Shown here piece by piece: positions 1 to 7,122 of a stretch of 9,979 nt of DNA. The stretch is from Sphingomonadales bacterium (GTDB lineage Bacteria; Pseudomonadota; Alphaproteobacteria; Sphingomonadales; Sphingomonadaceae). A program made the translations under genes and the position numbers. Each line of letters opens with the position of its first letter. Position 1 is the first letter of the stretch. The notes beneath the pieces are model-generated. The model searched no databases. It had not been told where the DNA came from and saw only the letters and a program-made list of their open reading frames with translations. Location: the NCBI GenBank assembly GCA_028868335.1, contig JAGWUU010000107.1:1-9979 (forward strand). Direction: 5' to 3'.

Positions 1-498
1 GCGGTAGAGTATGAACGCTGCGCCGAGGTTCATCGCCGGATTGCACCGCTGGCCGCAGCCGCCAACCTCACCTGCGCCCTGGAAGTGCTCAACCGCTTCG
101 AATGCTACCTGCTCAACACCTGCGCGCAGGCCAGTACCTATCTCGACGTGCTGGGCGAACCCGGCTTTGGCATCCACTTCGATACGTTCCACGCGAACAT
201 CGAGGAGAAGGATTCGGTCGCAGCGGTAACTGCGGCGTTCCGGCGCGGGCATCTGCGCCACGTTCATATCAGCGAGAACGACCGCGGCACGCCCGGAAAG
301 GGCCAGGCCCGAATCCGCGAGACGATCGCGGCGCTTAAGGCGCTCGGCTACGACGAATGGCTGACGATCGAGGCGTTCGGCGGCTCTGTGCCCGAGCTTG
401 CCGCCGCGACCCGGGTGTGGCGCCCGTTCTTTGCCTCGGAAGAGGAAGTTTACAGCGAAGGCCACCGGTTCATCCGGTCGTGCTGGGAGGGAGAGTGA
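1..498 (+). CDS. Ketose 3-epimerase-like sugar isomerase/epimerase (TIM barrel), 5' end outside window
   Basis: The frame is open from the first base and ends in TGA; 165 residues are visible. It resembles the C-terminal half of the D-tagatose/D-psicose 3-epimerase group of xylose-isomerase-like TIM barrels. The metal-site residues fall at the family spacing: E28 (in LEVLNRFE), D61 (in HFDTFH), H89 (in HVHISEND) and E124 (in TIEAFG), counting from the first codon here. E34 and R95 match the residues that contact the sugar in characterised members. Known members are about 290 residues long, so roughly 125 N-terminal residues are missing. Family members use Mn or Co to epimerise ketoses at C3; relatives act on 3-keto-glycosides. 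The stop lies 2 bases before the dehydrogenase small-subunit gene, so the two are co-transcribed. Inference: it processes the keto product made by the downstream dehydrogenase. The exact substrate is unknown. Confidence 0.85.
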   Translation, partial: AVEYERCAEVHRRIAPLAAAANLTCALEVLNRFECYLLNTCAQASTYLDVLGEPGFGIHFDTFHANIEEKDSVAAVTAAFRRGHLRHVHISENDRGTPGKGQARIRETIAALKALGYDEWLTIEAFGGSVPELAAATRVWRPFFASEEEVYSEGHRFIRSCWEGE

Positions 499-500
499 CG

Positions 501-1115
501 ATGGAAACGATGCTGGAAATGGACCGCCGCGCGCTGATGCAGCGGGCGATGGTGCTGCTGGGTGCAACGGCGCTCGCCGGTTGCGATTTCCTGCCGGGTT
601 CAAAGACCGCCGCTACTCTCCGGCCGGATCAGGCCAAACTGCTCGGCGCATTTTCCGATACGTTGATCCCGCAGACGGACACGCCCGGCTCGCTAGGCGC
701 TGGCGTGCCCAAGGTGTTCGCGCAGATGTATTCCGACTGGGCTTCGGACAAGACCCGAGAGGAGCTGTCCGGCGCGCTCGACCGGATCGACGCGGCCGCG
801 GTCAAGGAAAAGGGCAAGGGCTTTGCCGACCTGTCCCCGGCCGATCGCCAGGCGTTCCTGGCCGGATACGACAAGGCCGCTCTGGTCGATGTGCCCCCGC
901 CAGCCGACGCGCCCAAGGGCAACCCTTTCGCGCCGGTCATCTCGGTGGTCGACAACGGCTATGCCAAATTGAAGGACCTGGTCGCCACGATCTATTACAC
1001 GAGCGAGACCGCGCTGACCAAGGAACTGGTCTATGAACACGTTCCCGGCGGCTGGACCGCCTCGGTCAAGGTCACTCCTCAGACCCGTCCCGCCATTACC
1101 TTTGGAGCATTCTGA
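501..1115 (+). CDS. Gluconate 2-dehydrogenase subunit 3 family protein (small subunit of GMC dehydrogenase)
   Basis: This 204-residue protein matches the small subunit that accompanies membrane-bound or periplasmic GMC-type sugar dehydrogenases. The N-terminus has a DRRALMQRA stretch (twin-arginine-like), then a hydrophobic run and LAGC, a lipobox with the candidate lipidated cysteine near residue 28, so export and anchoring are likely. The family pattern follows: LRPDQAKLLGAFSDTLIPQTDTPG and, near the C-terminus, a region with IYYTSE and VPGGW. The ATG at 501 was chosen because a GGGAGGGAGAG ribosome-binding region lies just upstream (overlapping the end of the epimerase gene) and the signal peptide starts there; the frame is open further upstream but only antisense-quality sequence is added. 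In known systems this subunit is needed for export and activity of the flavoprotein, which starts one base after this stop. Family confidence is high; substrate is inferred. Confidence 0.88.
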   Translation: METMLEMDRRALMQRAMVLLGATALAGCDFLPGSKTAATLRPDQAKLLGAFSDTLIPQTDTPGSLGAGVPKVFAQMYSDWASDKTREELSGALDRIDAAAVKEKGKGFADLSPADRQAFLAGYDKAALVDVPPPADAPKGNPFAPVISVVDNGYAKLKDLVATIYYTSETALTKELVYEHVPGGWTASVKVTPQTRPAITFGAF

Positions 1116-1116
1116 C

Positions 1117-2808
1117 ATGCAATTCGATGCAATCGTGATCGGCTCGGGCATGAGCGGCGGCATGGCCGCAAAGGAACTGTGCGAACGCGGGCTGAAGGTT
1201 CTCGTGATCGAGCGCGGCAAGATGATCGATCCGGCCAAGGACTACATGGACCACCTGATGCCGTGGGAGCTGCCCAACAACAACCAGGTGGCCGAGGACG
1301 AAGTGGCGCAGCACTGGCCGATGCAGTCGATGTGCTATGCCTTCGGCTCCGCGACCAAGAAGTTCTTCGCGAAAGACAGCGAACAACCGCTTTCAACCCC
1401 GGAGGACAAGCCTTTTGCCTGGATCAAGGGCGATCATCTCGGCGGACGTTCGGTGATGTGGGGTCGGCAAACCTATCGCATGTCGGAGATGGACCTGTCG
1501 GCCAACGCCAAGGACGGCCACGGGGTCGACTGGCCGATCCGCTATGCCGACCTGGCCCCGTGGTACGATCATGTCGAAACCTTCATCGGGGTTGCCGGAT
1601 CGAAGGAGGGGTTGCCGCAGTTGCCTGATGGCCAGTTCCTGCCTGCCTTCGAGCTCAACGATGCCGAAAAACAGTTCAAGGCGGTGGTTGAGAGCAAGTT
1701 TCCCGGTCGCAAGGTGATCTCGGGCCGGGTCGCCAACCTGTCGGTCGCGCAGCCGCAGCACACCGAACTCGGCCGCACCAGTTGCCAGGCGCGGTCGATC
1801 TGCGAACGCGGTTGCCGCTTCGGGGCGATGCATTCCAGCCTCACCTCCTCGCTCCCCGCCGCCAAGCGTACCGGCAACCTGACGATCGTGACCGACGCGA
1901 TCGTCCACTCGCTGGTCCAGGACCCCAAGACCGGAAAGATCACTGCGGTCAAGGTTATCGACGCCAAGACCAACGAGGGGCGGACCTACACTGCGAAGGT
2001 GTTCTTCCTCAACGCCTCGACGCTCGGCACCGCGCAGATCCTGCTCAATTCGGCGAACGAAGCGAATCCGCGCGGGCTGGCCAACGGATCGGATCAGGTC
2101 GGGCGCAACATCATGGATCACATGTATGGTCTTGCCACGGTGGCGATGTTCCCGGGACCGGAGGATTCCTATTACCACGGCCGCCGTCCGACCGGCATCT
2201 ACATCCCGCGTTTCCGCAATGTGACCGAGGAGGGCGCGGGTTATGTGCGCGGCTATGGTTACCAGGGCGGGGTGTTCCGCGCCCCGTGGAAAGCCGCTGC
2301 GTTGCAGCCGGGCGTGGTCGGTGCCGAGGTGAAGGTCCGGGCACACACCCTGGGGCCGTGGATCGGGGTGGTTGCGGGGTTCGGCGAAGTGCTGCCCAAC
2401 CCGGACAACCGCATGACGCTCCACGCCAGCAGGAAGGACAAGTGGGGAATCCCGATCCCCCACGTCGATTATGCGATCGGTCCCAACGAAAAGACCATGA
2501 TCAAGCAGATTCTCGACGATGGCCGCGCGATGCTCGAGGCGGCCGGCGGCAAGGTGATCAAGCAGGCTGACGAAGCCGCCATGCCTGGCCTTGGCATCCA
2601 CGAGATGGGCACGGCGCGGATGGGCCTCGATCCCCGGACCTCGGTGCTCAACGCGCACAACCAGGCGCACGAGGTGGCCAACCTGTTCATCACCGACGGC
2701 GCGGCCATGGCCTCGTCCGGATGCCAGAACCCGTCGTTGACCTACATGGCGCTTTCGGCCCGGGCCGCCGATCACGCGGTGCAATTGCTCAAGGAAGGGA
2801 CGCTTTAG
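1117..2808 (+). CDS. GMC-family FAD-dependent sugar dehydrogenase, large subunit (glucoside 3-dehydrogenase-like)
   Basis: A 563-residue glucose-methanol-choline oxidoreductase. The FAD-binding Rossmann motif is GSGMSGG with G9, G11 and G14, and E32 is the acidic residue that binds the FAD ribose. The C-terminal catalytic pair is H495 (in IHEMGTARMG) and N538 (in CQNPSLTYMA), as in the H/N type of GMC dehydrogenase. C223, C229 and C233 have C-x5-C-x3-C spacing, the same as the cysteines holding a [3Fe-4S] cluster in Burkholderia FAD-dependent glucose dehydrogenase. It should oxidise a sugar or glycoside hydroxyl, pass electrons through the cluster to an acceptor, and work with the small subunit. 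ATG at 1117 has GGAG at 1104-1107; upstream in-frame starts overlap the small-subunit gene. It has no signal peptide of its own, which fits export by piggyback on the small subunit. The cytochrome c partner is not in view. C3 oxidation is inferred from the neighbouring epimerase and ThuA genes. Confidence 0.9.
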   Translation: MQFDAIVIGSGMSGGMAAKELCERGLKVLVIERGKMIDPAKDYMDHLMPWELPNNNQVAEDEVAQHWPMQSMCYAFGSATKKFFAKDSEQPLSTPEDKPFAWIKGDHLGGRSVMWGRQTYRMSEMDLSANAKDGHGVDWPIRYADLAPWYDHVETFIGVAGSKEGLPQLPDGQFLPAFELNDAEKQFKAVVESKFPGRKVISGRVANLSVAQPQHTELGRTSCQARSICERGCRFGAMHSSLTSSLPAAKRTGNLTIVTDAIVHSLVQDPKTGKITAVKVIDAKTNEGRTYTAKVFFLNASTLGTAQILLNSANEANPRGLANGSDQVGRNIMDHMYGLATVAMFPGPEDSYYHGRRPTGIYIPRFRNVTEEGAGYVRGYGYQGGVFRAPWKAAALQPGVVGAEVKVRAHTLGPWIGVVAGFGEVLPNPDNRMTLHASRKDKWGIPIPHVDYAIGPNEKTMIKQILDDGRAMLEAAGGKVIKQADEAAMPGLGIHEMGTARMGLDPRTSVLNAHNQAHEVANLFITDGAAMASSGCQNPSLTYMALSARAADHAVQLLKEGTL

Positions 2809-2809
2809 G

Positions 2810-3925
2810 ATGCTGCGCTATGTCTCGCTGACGCTGGCCGTGCTGGGCGCGGCGCTGCTCGCGGTGGCGCCTGCCAAAAGCAGGCCACAGCCGCTGCTCG
2901 ATTGCCCATTGCGCGACGCGCCCTATTCGGTCGGTTCGCCGCTGGTCGACGTGCTGCTCAACCCGCAGGCGCGCAAGCTGACCGAAGCGGCGACCGCGCA
3001 GGACTTTTCCAAGCTACCTCCGATATTTATCGGAACCAAACCACCAACCTTCGCGGCAATCCTGACGATCAAGGAGGCCGCCGCGATTGGCGGAGCAGAC
3101 CTCAAGGGCTTGCCCGCGCTCGACGCACAACTGCGGGCACTGCCGGTGACCCGCGCCGACAAGATCGCCCGTTGCTCCCGCTATGACGATGACCGCCCGG
3201 TGTTCAAGCTGCCCAAGGGCAAGGTTCACCTGCTGCTGTTCGAGAAGATCAACGGCTTCCGCGACGTACCTTCGGTTACCGCCGCCCACGCCGCGCTGGT
3301 CGACATGGCCCGGCGCAAGGGCTGGGCGCTGGTTGCCACCGACAAGGCCGGGGTATTCCACCCGGCCACGCTGGCGCAGTTCGACGCGGTGATCTGGAAC
3401 AACATTTCGGGCGACGTGCTGACCCTGACCCAGCGCAACGCCTTCCAGCACTATCTGTCCCAGGGCGGTGGCTTTGTCGGGGTTCACGGCAGCGCGGGCG
3501 ATCCGGTCTATTTCTGGGACTGGTATCCCGATGTGCTGATCGGCGCGCGCTTTGCCGGACACCCGATGAACCCGCAGTTCCAGGAAGCGCGAATTGCGGT
3601 CGATTCCCGCCATCCGCTCGCCAAGGGGCTGCCGACCGAATGGCGGATGACTGACGAGTGGTATTCGTTCAAGACCAACCCGCGCGCCACCGGGGCACGG
3701 GTGCTGCTGACCCTCGATGAAAGCACTTACACCCGCAAGGGACGGTTTGGTGAACCGCTCGACATGGGCGCGGACCACCCGCTCGCCTGGACCCGGTGTA
3801 TCGGCAATGGGCGCGCGTTCTACTCTGCGATCGGGCACCTGCCAGAAACCTACAGCCAGCCGCAGGCGGTGCGGGTTCTGGAGAATGCGGTTCGCTGGGC
3901 AGCATCGCGTCAACACTGTCGATAG
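2810..3925 (+). CDS. ThuA-like domain protein, exported
   Basis: A 371-residue protein with an N-terminal signal peptide: hydrophobic residues 5-20, then APA for cleavage near residue 22. Residues about 25-130 form an extension that I do not recognise as a named domain. Residues about 137-370 are a ThuA-like domain (glutamine-amidotransferase-like fold): KVHLLLFEKINGFRD, the GGGFVGVHGSAG turn near residue 219, then AGHPMNPQFQEARI, MTDEWYSF, MGADHPLAWTR and FYSAIGHLPETY, all in the usual order. ThuA proteins are linked to trehalose and disaccharide use through 3-keto derivatives, but their precise reaction is poorly defined. The ATG follows the GMC stop by one base, with AAGGAAGGGA at 2791-2800 as a ribosome-binding site. 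The operon position suggests a periplasmic step on the 3-keto glycoside. No terminator-like hairpin follows the stop. Confidence 0.87.
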   Translation: MLRYVSLTLAVLGAALLAVAPAKSRPQPLLDCPLRDAPYSVGSPLVDVLLNPQARKLTEAATAQDFSKLPPIFIGTKPPTFAAILTIKEAAAIGGADLKGLPALDAQLRALPVTRADKIARCSRYDDDRPVFKLPKGKVHLLLFEKINGFRDVPSVTAAHAALVDMARRKGWALVATDKAGVFHPATLAQFDAVIWNNISGDVLTLTQRNAFQHYLSQGGGFVGVHGSAGDPVYFWDWYPDVLIGARFAGHPMNPQFQEARIAVDSRHPLAKGLPTEWRMTDEWYSFKTNPRATGARVLLTLDESTYTRKGRFGEPLDMGADHPLAWTRCIGNGRAFYSAIGHLPETYSQPQAVRVLENAVRWAASRQHCR

Positions 3926-4003
3926 GTACGTAGCGTCGAAGGCAATCTTGCTTTGACAATCTACGCTAACCACACGGGGGCGGTCAGCCCATTCCGAAGA
4001 TAA

Positions 4004-4020
4004 TGTCAATTGAATTGACA
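4004..4020. promoter_or_regulatory. Perfect 17-bp palindrome, probable operator
   Basis: TGTCAATTGAATTGACA has two perfect 8-base arms around a central G, in the only gap ahead of the catabolic cluster. The right arm contains a full TTGACA (4015-4020), which could be a -35 box with TAAGGT (4037-4042, 16-base spacer) as a weak -10 box. An operator over the -35 box would fit repression by a MarR- or TetR-like protein. The double MarR protein encoded at 8830-9870 is an obvious but unproven candidate. The AT-rich, symmetric site stands out from the GC-rich surroundings. Confidence 0.6.
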
Positions 4021-4026
4021 GCTATG

Positions 4027-4038
4027 TAGATGCATCTA
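4027..4038. promoter_or_regulatory. Second palindrome, 12 bp, before the SDR remnant
   Basis: TAGATGCATCTA is a perfect palindrome starting 6 bases after the 17-bp palindrome and ending 2 bases before the first possible GTG start of the SDR remnant. It has a different sequence from the first site, so it may bind a different protein or mark a second operator. If transcription uses the TTGACA at 4015, this site would lie in the spacer between -35 and -10. Confidence 0.45.
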
Positions 4039-4040
4039 AG

Positions 4041-4472
4041 GTGGCGACGACAACGTCGGCACCCAGCCCGGCGTCGGGAGTGAGAGGCCGGTCGGTGCTG
4101 CGTGGACGCAACATCTTGCTGACGGGTGCATCGTCAGGGGTCGGACGACACCTGGCGATCATGCTGGCAGCGCAAGGCGCCAGCATGATCTGCTGCGCGC
4201 GGCGCGCAAGCGATCTGGCCTCGCTTGTCGCACAGATCGAGGATGCGGGCGGCAAGGCCGTGGCACAGGTTTGCGATGTCACCGACGCGGCCTCGATCGT
4301 CGCGGACTGGTTCGCGACCGATGCCGGCAAGGCGCAGGTCGGCACCTTGCCGCGCAAGCGACTGATGCCGGTTGCGGACCTTGATCCAGCCGTGCTGTTC
4401 CTGCTTTCGGCGCAGTCACGATCCGTTTCCGGCAGCGAACTGACGGTCGACGATACCCAATCCCTGGCGTAA
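4041..4472 (+). pseudogene. Short-chain dehydrogenase/reductase with in-frame loss of the catalytic centre
   Basis: The frame reads as both ends of a classical SDR. Residues 20-35 hold the NAD(P)-binding TGASSGVG motif (T28, G29, G33, G35), and CDVTD (D79) is the usual acidic position after beta-strand 3. At about residues 86-90 the sequence jumps to WFATDAGKAQV and continues with the normal SDR C-terminus, including LPRKRLM and SGSELTVDD. The NNAG motif, catalytic Ser and YxxxK are all missing. A full SDR has about 250 residues, this one 143, so roughly 110 are lost without a frameshift. It should be inactive as a dehydrogenase. The start is uncertain: GTG 4041 has no good ribosome-binding site, while GTG 4095 is preceded by GAGAGG (4081-4086) and gives a normal SDR N-terminus. 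It sits at the head of the catabolic cluster, 19 bases before the VOC gene. Confidence 0.8.
4157..4190. repeat. 12-bp perfect inverted repeat inside the SDR remnant
   Basis: GATCATGCTGGC (4157-4168) and GCCAGCATGATC (4179-4190) are exact reverse complements around a 10-base loop. The repeat lies in the sequence encoding IMLAAQGASMI of the SDR N-terminal half. No T-run follows, so it is not a standard terminator, though the mRNA could fold strongly here. Confidence 0.7.
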
Positions 4473-4491
4473 CCTGAAAGGAGCGCAGCCC

Positions 4492-5073
4492 ATGGCAGAC
4501 ACCATCCAACCCCGCCCGATCCTGGGGGTGCATCACGCGGCCTATCGCTGCCGGGACGCGCAGCAGACCATCTGGTTCTACAGCGATGTCCTGGGCCTGG
4601 TCGACCGGACCGGCATCGTGCTCGAAGAAGTCACCGGAACCGGCGAACACGATCCCTACCTCCACCTGTTCTTCCAGATGGGCAACGGCGAATACCTCGC
4701 CTTTTTCGACGCGCCCGGTTCGGCCGATCCCGACTGGTTCAAGCGCAAGGAAAGCTTCGACATGCACTGGGCGTTCGAAGTGGCATCAGAGGACGACCTG
4801 CTCGCCATGCAGGAGCGGATCAACAGCTTCGGGATCAGCGCGGTTGGCCCGATCGATCACGGTTTCGTCAAGTCGATCTACATGTACGATCCGAACGGGA
4901 TACAGGTGGAACTGACCTTCCGGGTCAGGGACCACGATGCGATACTGGCGGCTGAAGCGGCGAAACTGGACGCCGAGCTGGATACCTGGACCGCACGGAC
5001 CCGTCCCGCCAAGATCGCCAAGTTCGGGGTCGAGGCGCTCGATCGCCGCAGCCGTCACTCCACGGCAGCCTGA
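4492..5073 (+). CDS. VOC-family (glyoxalase/extradiol dioxygenase fold) metalloenzyme
   Basis: A 193-residue single-unit VOC protein. The first beta-alpha-beta module has HHAAYRCRD and WFYSDVLGL, the second MHWAFEV through YDPNGIQVELTF. The expected metal ligands are present: H15, H92 and E140. VOC enzymes use Fe, Mn or another metal for ring cleavage (extradiol type), lactoylglutathione-type isomerisation or epimerisation. A ring- or C-C-cleaving dioxygenase is favoured here because a hydrolase follows directly, but the family allows other reactions. The last 45 residues form a charged helical tail (EAAKLDAELDTW) beyond the VOC core. AAAGGAGC at about 4477-4484 is a strong ribosome-binding site for the ATG. 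The next gene starts 12 bases after the stop. Confidence 0.82.
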   Translation: MADTIQPRPILGVHHAAYRCRDAQQTIWFYSDVLGLVDRTGIVLEEVTGTGEHDPYLHLFFQMGNGEYLAFFDAPGSADPDWFKRKESFDMHWAFEVASEDDLLAMQERINSFGISAVGPIDHGFVKSIYMYDPNGIQVELTFRVRDHDAILAAEAAKLDAELDTWTARTRPAKIAKFGVEALDRRSRHSTAA

Positions 5074-5077
5074 AGGA
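5073..5077 (+). promoter_or_regulatory. Ribosome-binding site fixing a GTG start
   Basis: AAGGA, overlapping the stop codon of the VOC gene, lies 8 bases before GTG 5086. It supports the GTG as the true start of the alpha/beta hydrolase; no ATG of the same frame lies near it. Confidence 0.65.
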
Positions 5078-5085
5078 ACATCCCG

Positions 5086-6228
5086 GTGAACTACGAACGT
5101 ATTCCCTATCTGGTGCTGTTCAGCGAAAAGAGCGCCTTCAAGGATACCTATGGTGGCGAAATCGGTCGGGTCGCGGTGGAATGCTTCCACCTCAAACCCG
5201 AAGTGCCGAGCGACAGCGTGGTGATCTTCTCGCATCCGATCGGCGGCGGCGCCTACCTGCCGCTGGTCGGTCAGCTAGCGAAGCTGGGCGTGCCCACGAT
5301 CTACTGCAACCCGCGCTACCGCGGCAACGACACCGCGCTGATCATGGAGCGCGCGGCGATGGATCTGGGCGCCTGCGTCCGCGACGCCAAGGAACGGCTC
5401 GGCTACAAGAAGGTCTATCTCGGCGGTTGGTCGGGAGGCGGTTCGCTGTCGCTGTTCTACCAGGCCGAAGCGCAGGACCCGCGGGTGACCCACACCCCGG
5501 CGGGCGATCCCTATGACCTGACCGCGGCCGGTTTCATCCCTGCCGATGGGGTGATGCTGCTCGCCGCCCACCTTTCGCGCAACCTGACGCTGACCGAGTG
5601 GATGGACCCCTCGATCGAGGACGAAAGCCGCCCGTGGGACCGCAACCCCGAGTGGAACATCTACGCGGAGGACGGGCCCAAGCCGCCGTTCTCCGCCGAG
5701 TTCGTCGCCGAGTTCCGCGAGCGCCAGATCGCCCGCAACCGGCGGATCACCAATTGGGTCAAGGAGCAACTGGCCGAGCTCAAGGCCAAGGGGCTTGAGA
5801 ACCACGAACGCTGCTTCACCGTCCAGGGCACGATGGCCGATCCGCGCTGGGTCGATCCGCTGGTCGATCCCAACGACCGCCAGCCGAACCATTGCATGCT
5901 GGGCGATCCCTTCGTGGTCAACGACGGCCCGGTCGGGCTTGCCCGGTTTACCACGCTGCGCTCGTGGCTGTCGCAGTGGTCCTATGACGACAGCAACGCC
6001 GATGGGCTCAAGTGCGCGGCCCGGATTTCCTGCCCAATGCTGGTGATCGAGAACAGCGCAGACGATGCCTGCACTCCCAGCCACGCGGCGCGCTTGATGG
6101 CGGCGGCGAAGCAGTGCACCATCGACCACAAGATGATCATGGGCGCCAACCACTATTACTTCGGCCAGCCAGAGGCGGTGCAGGAAGCGGCAGGAACCGT
6201 GCGCGACTGGATCGCCGGGCGAAGCTGA
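5086..6228 (+). CDS. Alpha/beta-fold hydrolase with large cap insertion
   Basis: This 380-residue protein shows the full catalytic triad of the fold: nucleophile S116 in the elbow GGWSGGG, acid D327 (in NSADDACTP; D326 is possible) and H356 (in GANHYYF). SHPIGGG near residue 47 is the oxyanion-hole turn. Between the elbow and the acid lies an insertion of about 130 residues (roughly 150-290), rich in charged residues, that probably forms the substrate lid; it makes the protein longer than simple meta-cleavage-product hydrolases of about 280 residues. No signal peptide is seen, so it is cytoplasmic. The context (VOC enzyme before it, CoA-dependent lyase after it, 3-base gap) fits hydrolysis of a C-C or ester bond in a ring-cleavage product. 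I do not recognise a named enzyme. Confidence 0.85.
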   Translation: MNYERIPYLVLFSEKSAFKDTYGGEIGRVAVECFHLKPEVPSDSVVIFSHPIGGGAYLPLVGQLAKLGVPTIYCNPRYRGNDTALIMERAAMDLGACVRDAKERLGYKKVYLGGWSGGGSLSLFYQAEAQDPRVTHTPAGDPYDLTAAGFIPADGVMLLAAHLSRNLTLTEWMDPSIEDESRPWDRNPEWNIYAEDGPKPPFSAEFVAEFRERQIARNRRITNWVKEQLAELKAKGLENHERCFTVQGTMADPRWVDPLVDPNDRQPNHCMLGDPFVVNDGPVGLARFTTLRSWLSQWSYDDSNADGLKCAARISCPMLVIENSADDACTPSHAARLMAAAKQCTIDHKMIMGANHYYFGQPEAVQEAAGTVRDWIAGRS

Positions 6229-6231
6229 GCC

Positions 6232-7122
6232 ATGACGCGCAGAATCGAATTCGTCGAGGTCGGCCCGCGCGACGGGTTGCAGAACGAGACGACCCTGATC
6301 TCGACGGCCGACAAGGTCGAGTTGATTCGCCGCGCGGCTGCTGCCGGGGCGGGGCGGATTGAGCTGACCAGCTTCGTCAACCCGCGCAAGGTTCCGCAAA
6401 TGGCCGATGCGGAAGACGTCGTGGTGCAGGTCGGCGCGCTTGAAGGCGTGACCCGGATCGGGTTGGTGCTCAACGAGCGTGGGGCGGAGCGAGCGCTGGC
6501 CTGCGGGCTCGACCAGCTCGGCGCGGTGGCGGTTGCCTCCGATGCGTTCGGAATTCGCAACCAGGGGCAGACTTCGGAGCAGTCGGTCGAGGTCTCCGAA
6601 CGGATCATCGCCATGGCAAGAGCTGTGGGCAAGACCGCGCAGGTGACCATCGCGGTTGCGTTTGGCTGTCCGTTCGGCGGTGACGTCGATCCCGCGCACG
6701 TTGTTGCCATGGCCGCGCGACTAGCCAAGGCTGGCCCGGTCGAGATCGCGCTGGCCGATACGATCGGGGTGGCGGTGCCCCCGCAGGTCAGTGCGCTGGT
6801 TGCTGCTGTGCGCGAAGTGATCGCGCCGCTACCGGTGCGGGTCCACTTCCACAACACCCGCGGCACCGGGATCGCTAACGTCTGGGCCGCGGTCGAAGCT
6901 GGGGCCAGCGTGGTCGACGGCTCGATCGGCGGGCTTGGCGGCTGCCCCTTCGCTCCGGGCGCGGCGGGCAATGTGGCAAGCGAGGATGTCGCCTGGATGC
7001 TGGAGCGATCGGGCGTTGAAACCGGGCTTGATCTTGGCAAGTTGATCGAGGCGAGCCGCTGGCTGGGCAAGGTGATGGACAAGGAGATGCCCTCGATGCT
7101 GGCGAAGGTCGGCCAGAAATGA
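6232..7122 (+). CDS. HMG-CoA lyase-like enzyme (DRE-TIM metallolyase family)
   Basis: A 296-residue TIM-barrel lyase of usual length. Hydroxymethylglutaryl-CoA lyases cleave a 3-hydroxy-acyl-CoA by retro-Claisen reaction into acetyl-CoA and a keto acid. The signature GPRDGLQNE gives R13 and metal ligand D14; H205 and H207 (VHFHNTRGTG) and N247 complete the metal site; catalytic C238 lies in GGLGGCPFAPGAAGN. The spacings H205 to C238 (33) and C238 to N247 (9) match human HMG-CoA lyase. After H207 there is NTR where the animal enzyme has DTY, so the substrate may differ. (R)-citramalyl-CoA lyase belongs to the same family and is an alternative. The ATG overlaps no neighbour; the CoA-transferase gene starts within the TGA by ATGA overlap, which implies coupled translation and a shared pathway. 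Confidence 0.9.
   Translation: MTRRIEFVEVGPRDGLQNETTLISTADKVELIRRAAAAGAGRIELTSFVNPRKVPQMADAEDVVVQVGALEGVTRIGLVLNERGAERALACGLDQLGAVAVASDAFGIRNQGQTSEQSVEVSERIIAMARAVGKTAQVTIAVAFGCPFGGDVDPAHVVAMAARLAKAGPVEIALADTIGVAVPPQVSALVAAVREVIAPLPVRVHFHNTRGTGIANVWAAVEAGASVVDGSIGGLGGCPFAPGAAGNVASEDVAWMLERSGVETGLDLGKLIEASRWLGKVMDKEMPSMLAKVGQK

Noticed and set aside
1033..1116. Earlier ATG start for the GMC dehydrogenase
   Set aside because: It would add 28 residues overlapping the small-subunit gene ahead of a normal Rossmann start; ATG 1117 has a ribosome-binding site and places GxGxxG at residue 9.
1393..2784. A 463-codon open frame on the minus strand
   Set aside because: It is antisense to the GMC dehydrogenase, with a His/Arg-rich translation and no recognisable motif.
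3953..3958. TTGACA as a -35 promoter box
   Set aside because: No acceptable -10 box lies 15-19 bases downstream; the stretch there is G-rich.
3926..4003. Rho-independent terminator after the ThuA gene
   Set aside because: No stem followed by a T-run could be found in this gap.
5275..6699. A 474-codon open frame on the minus strand
   Set aside because: It is antisense to the alpha/beta hydrolase and the lyase, both strongly supported, and has no domain of its own.
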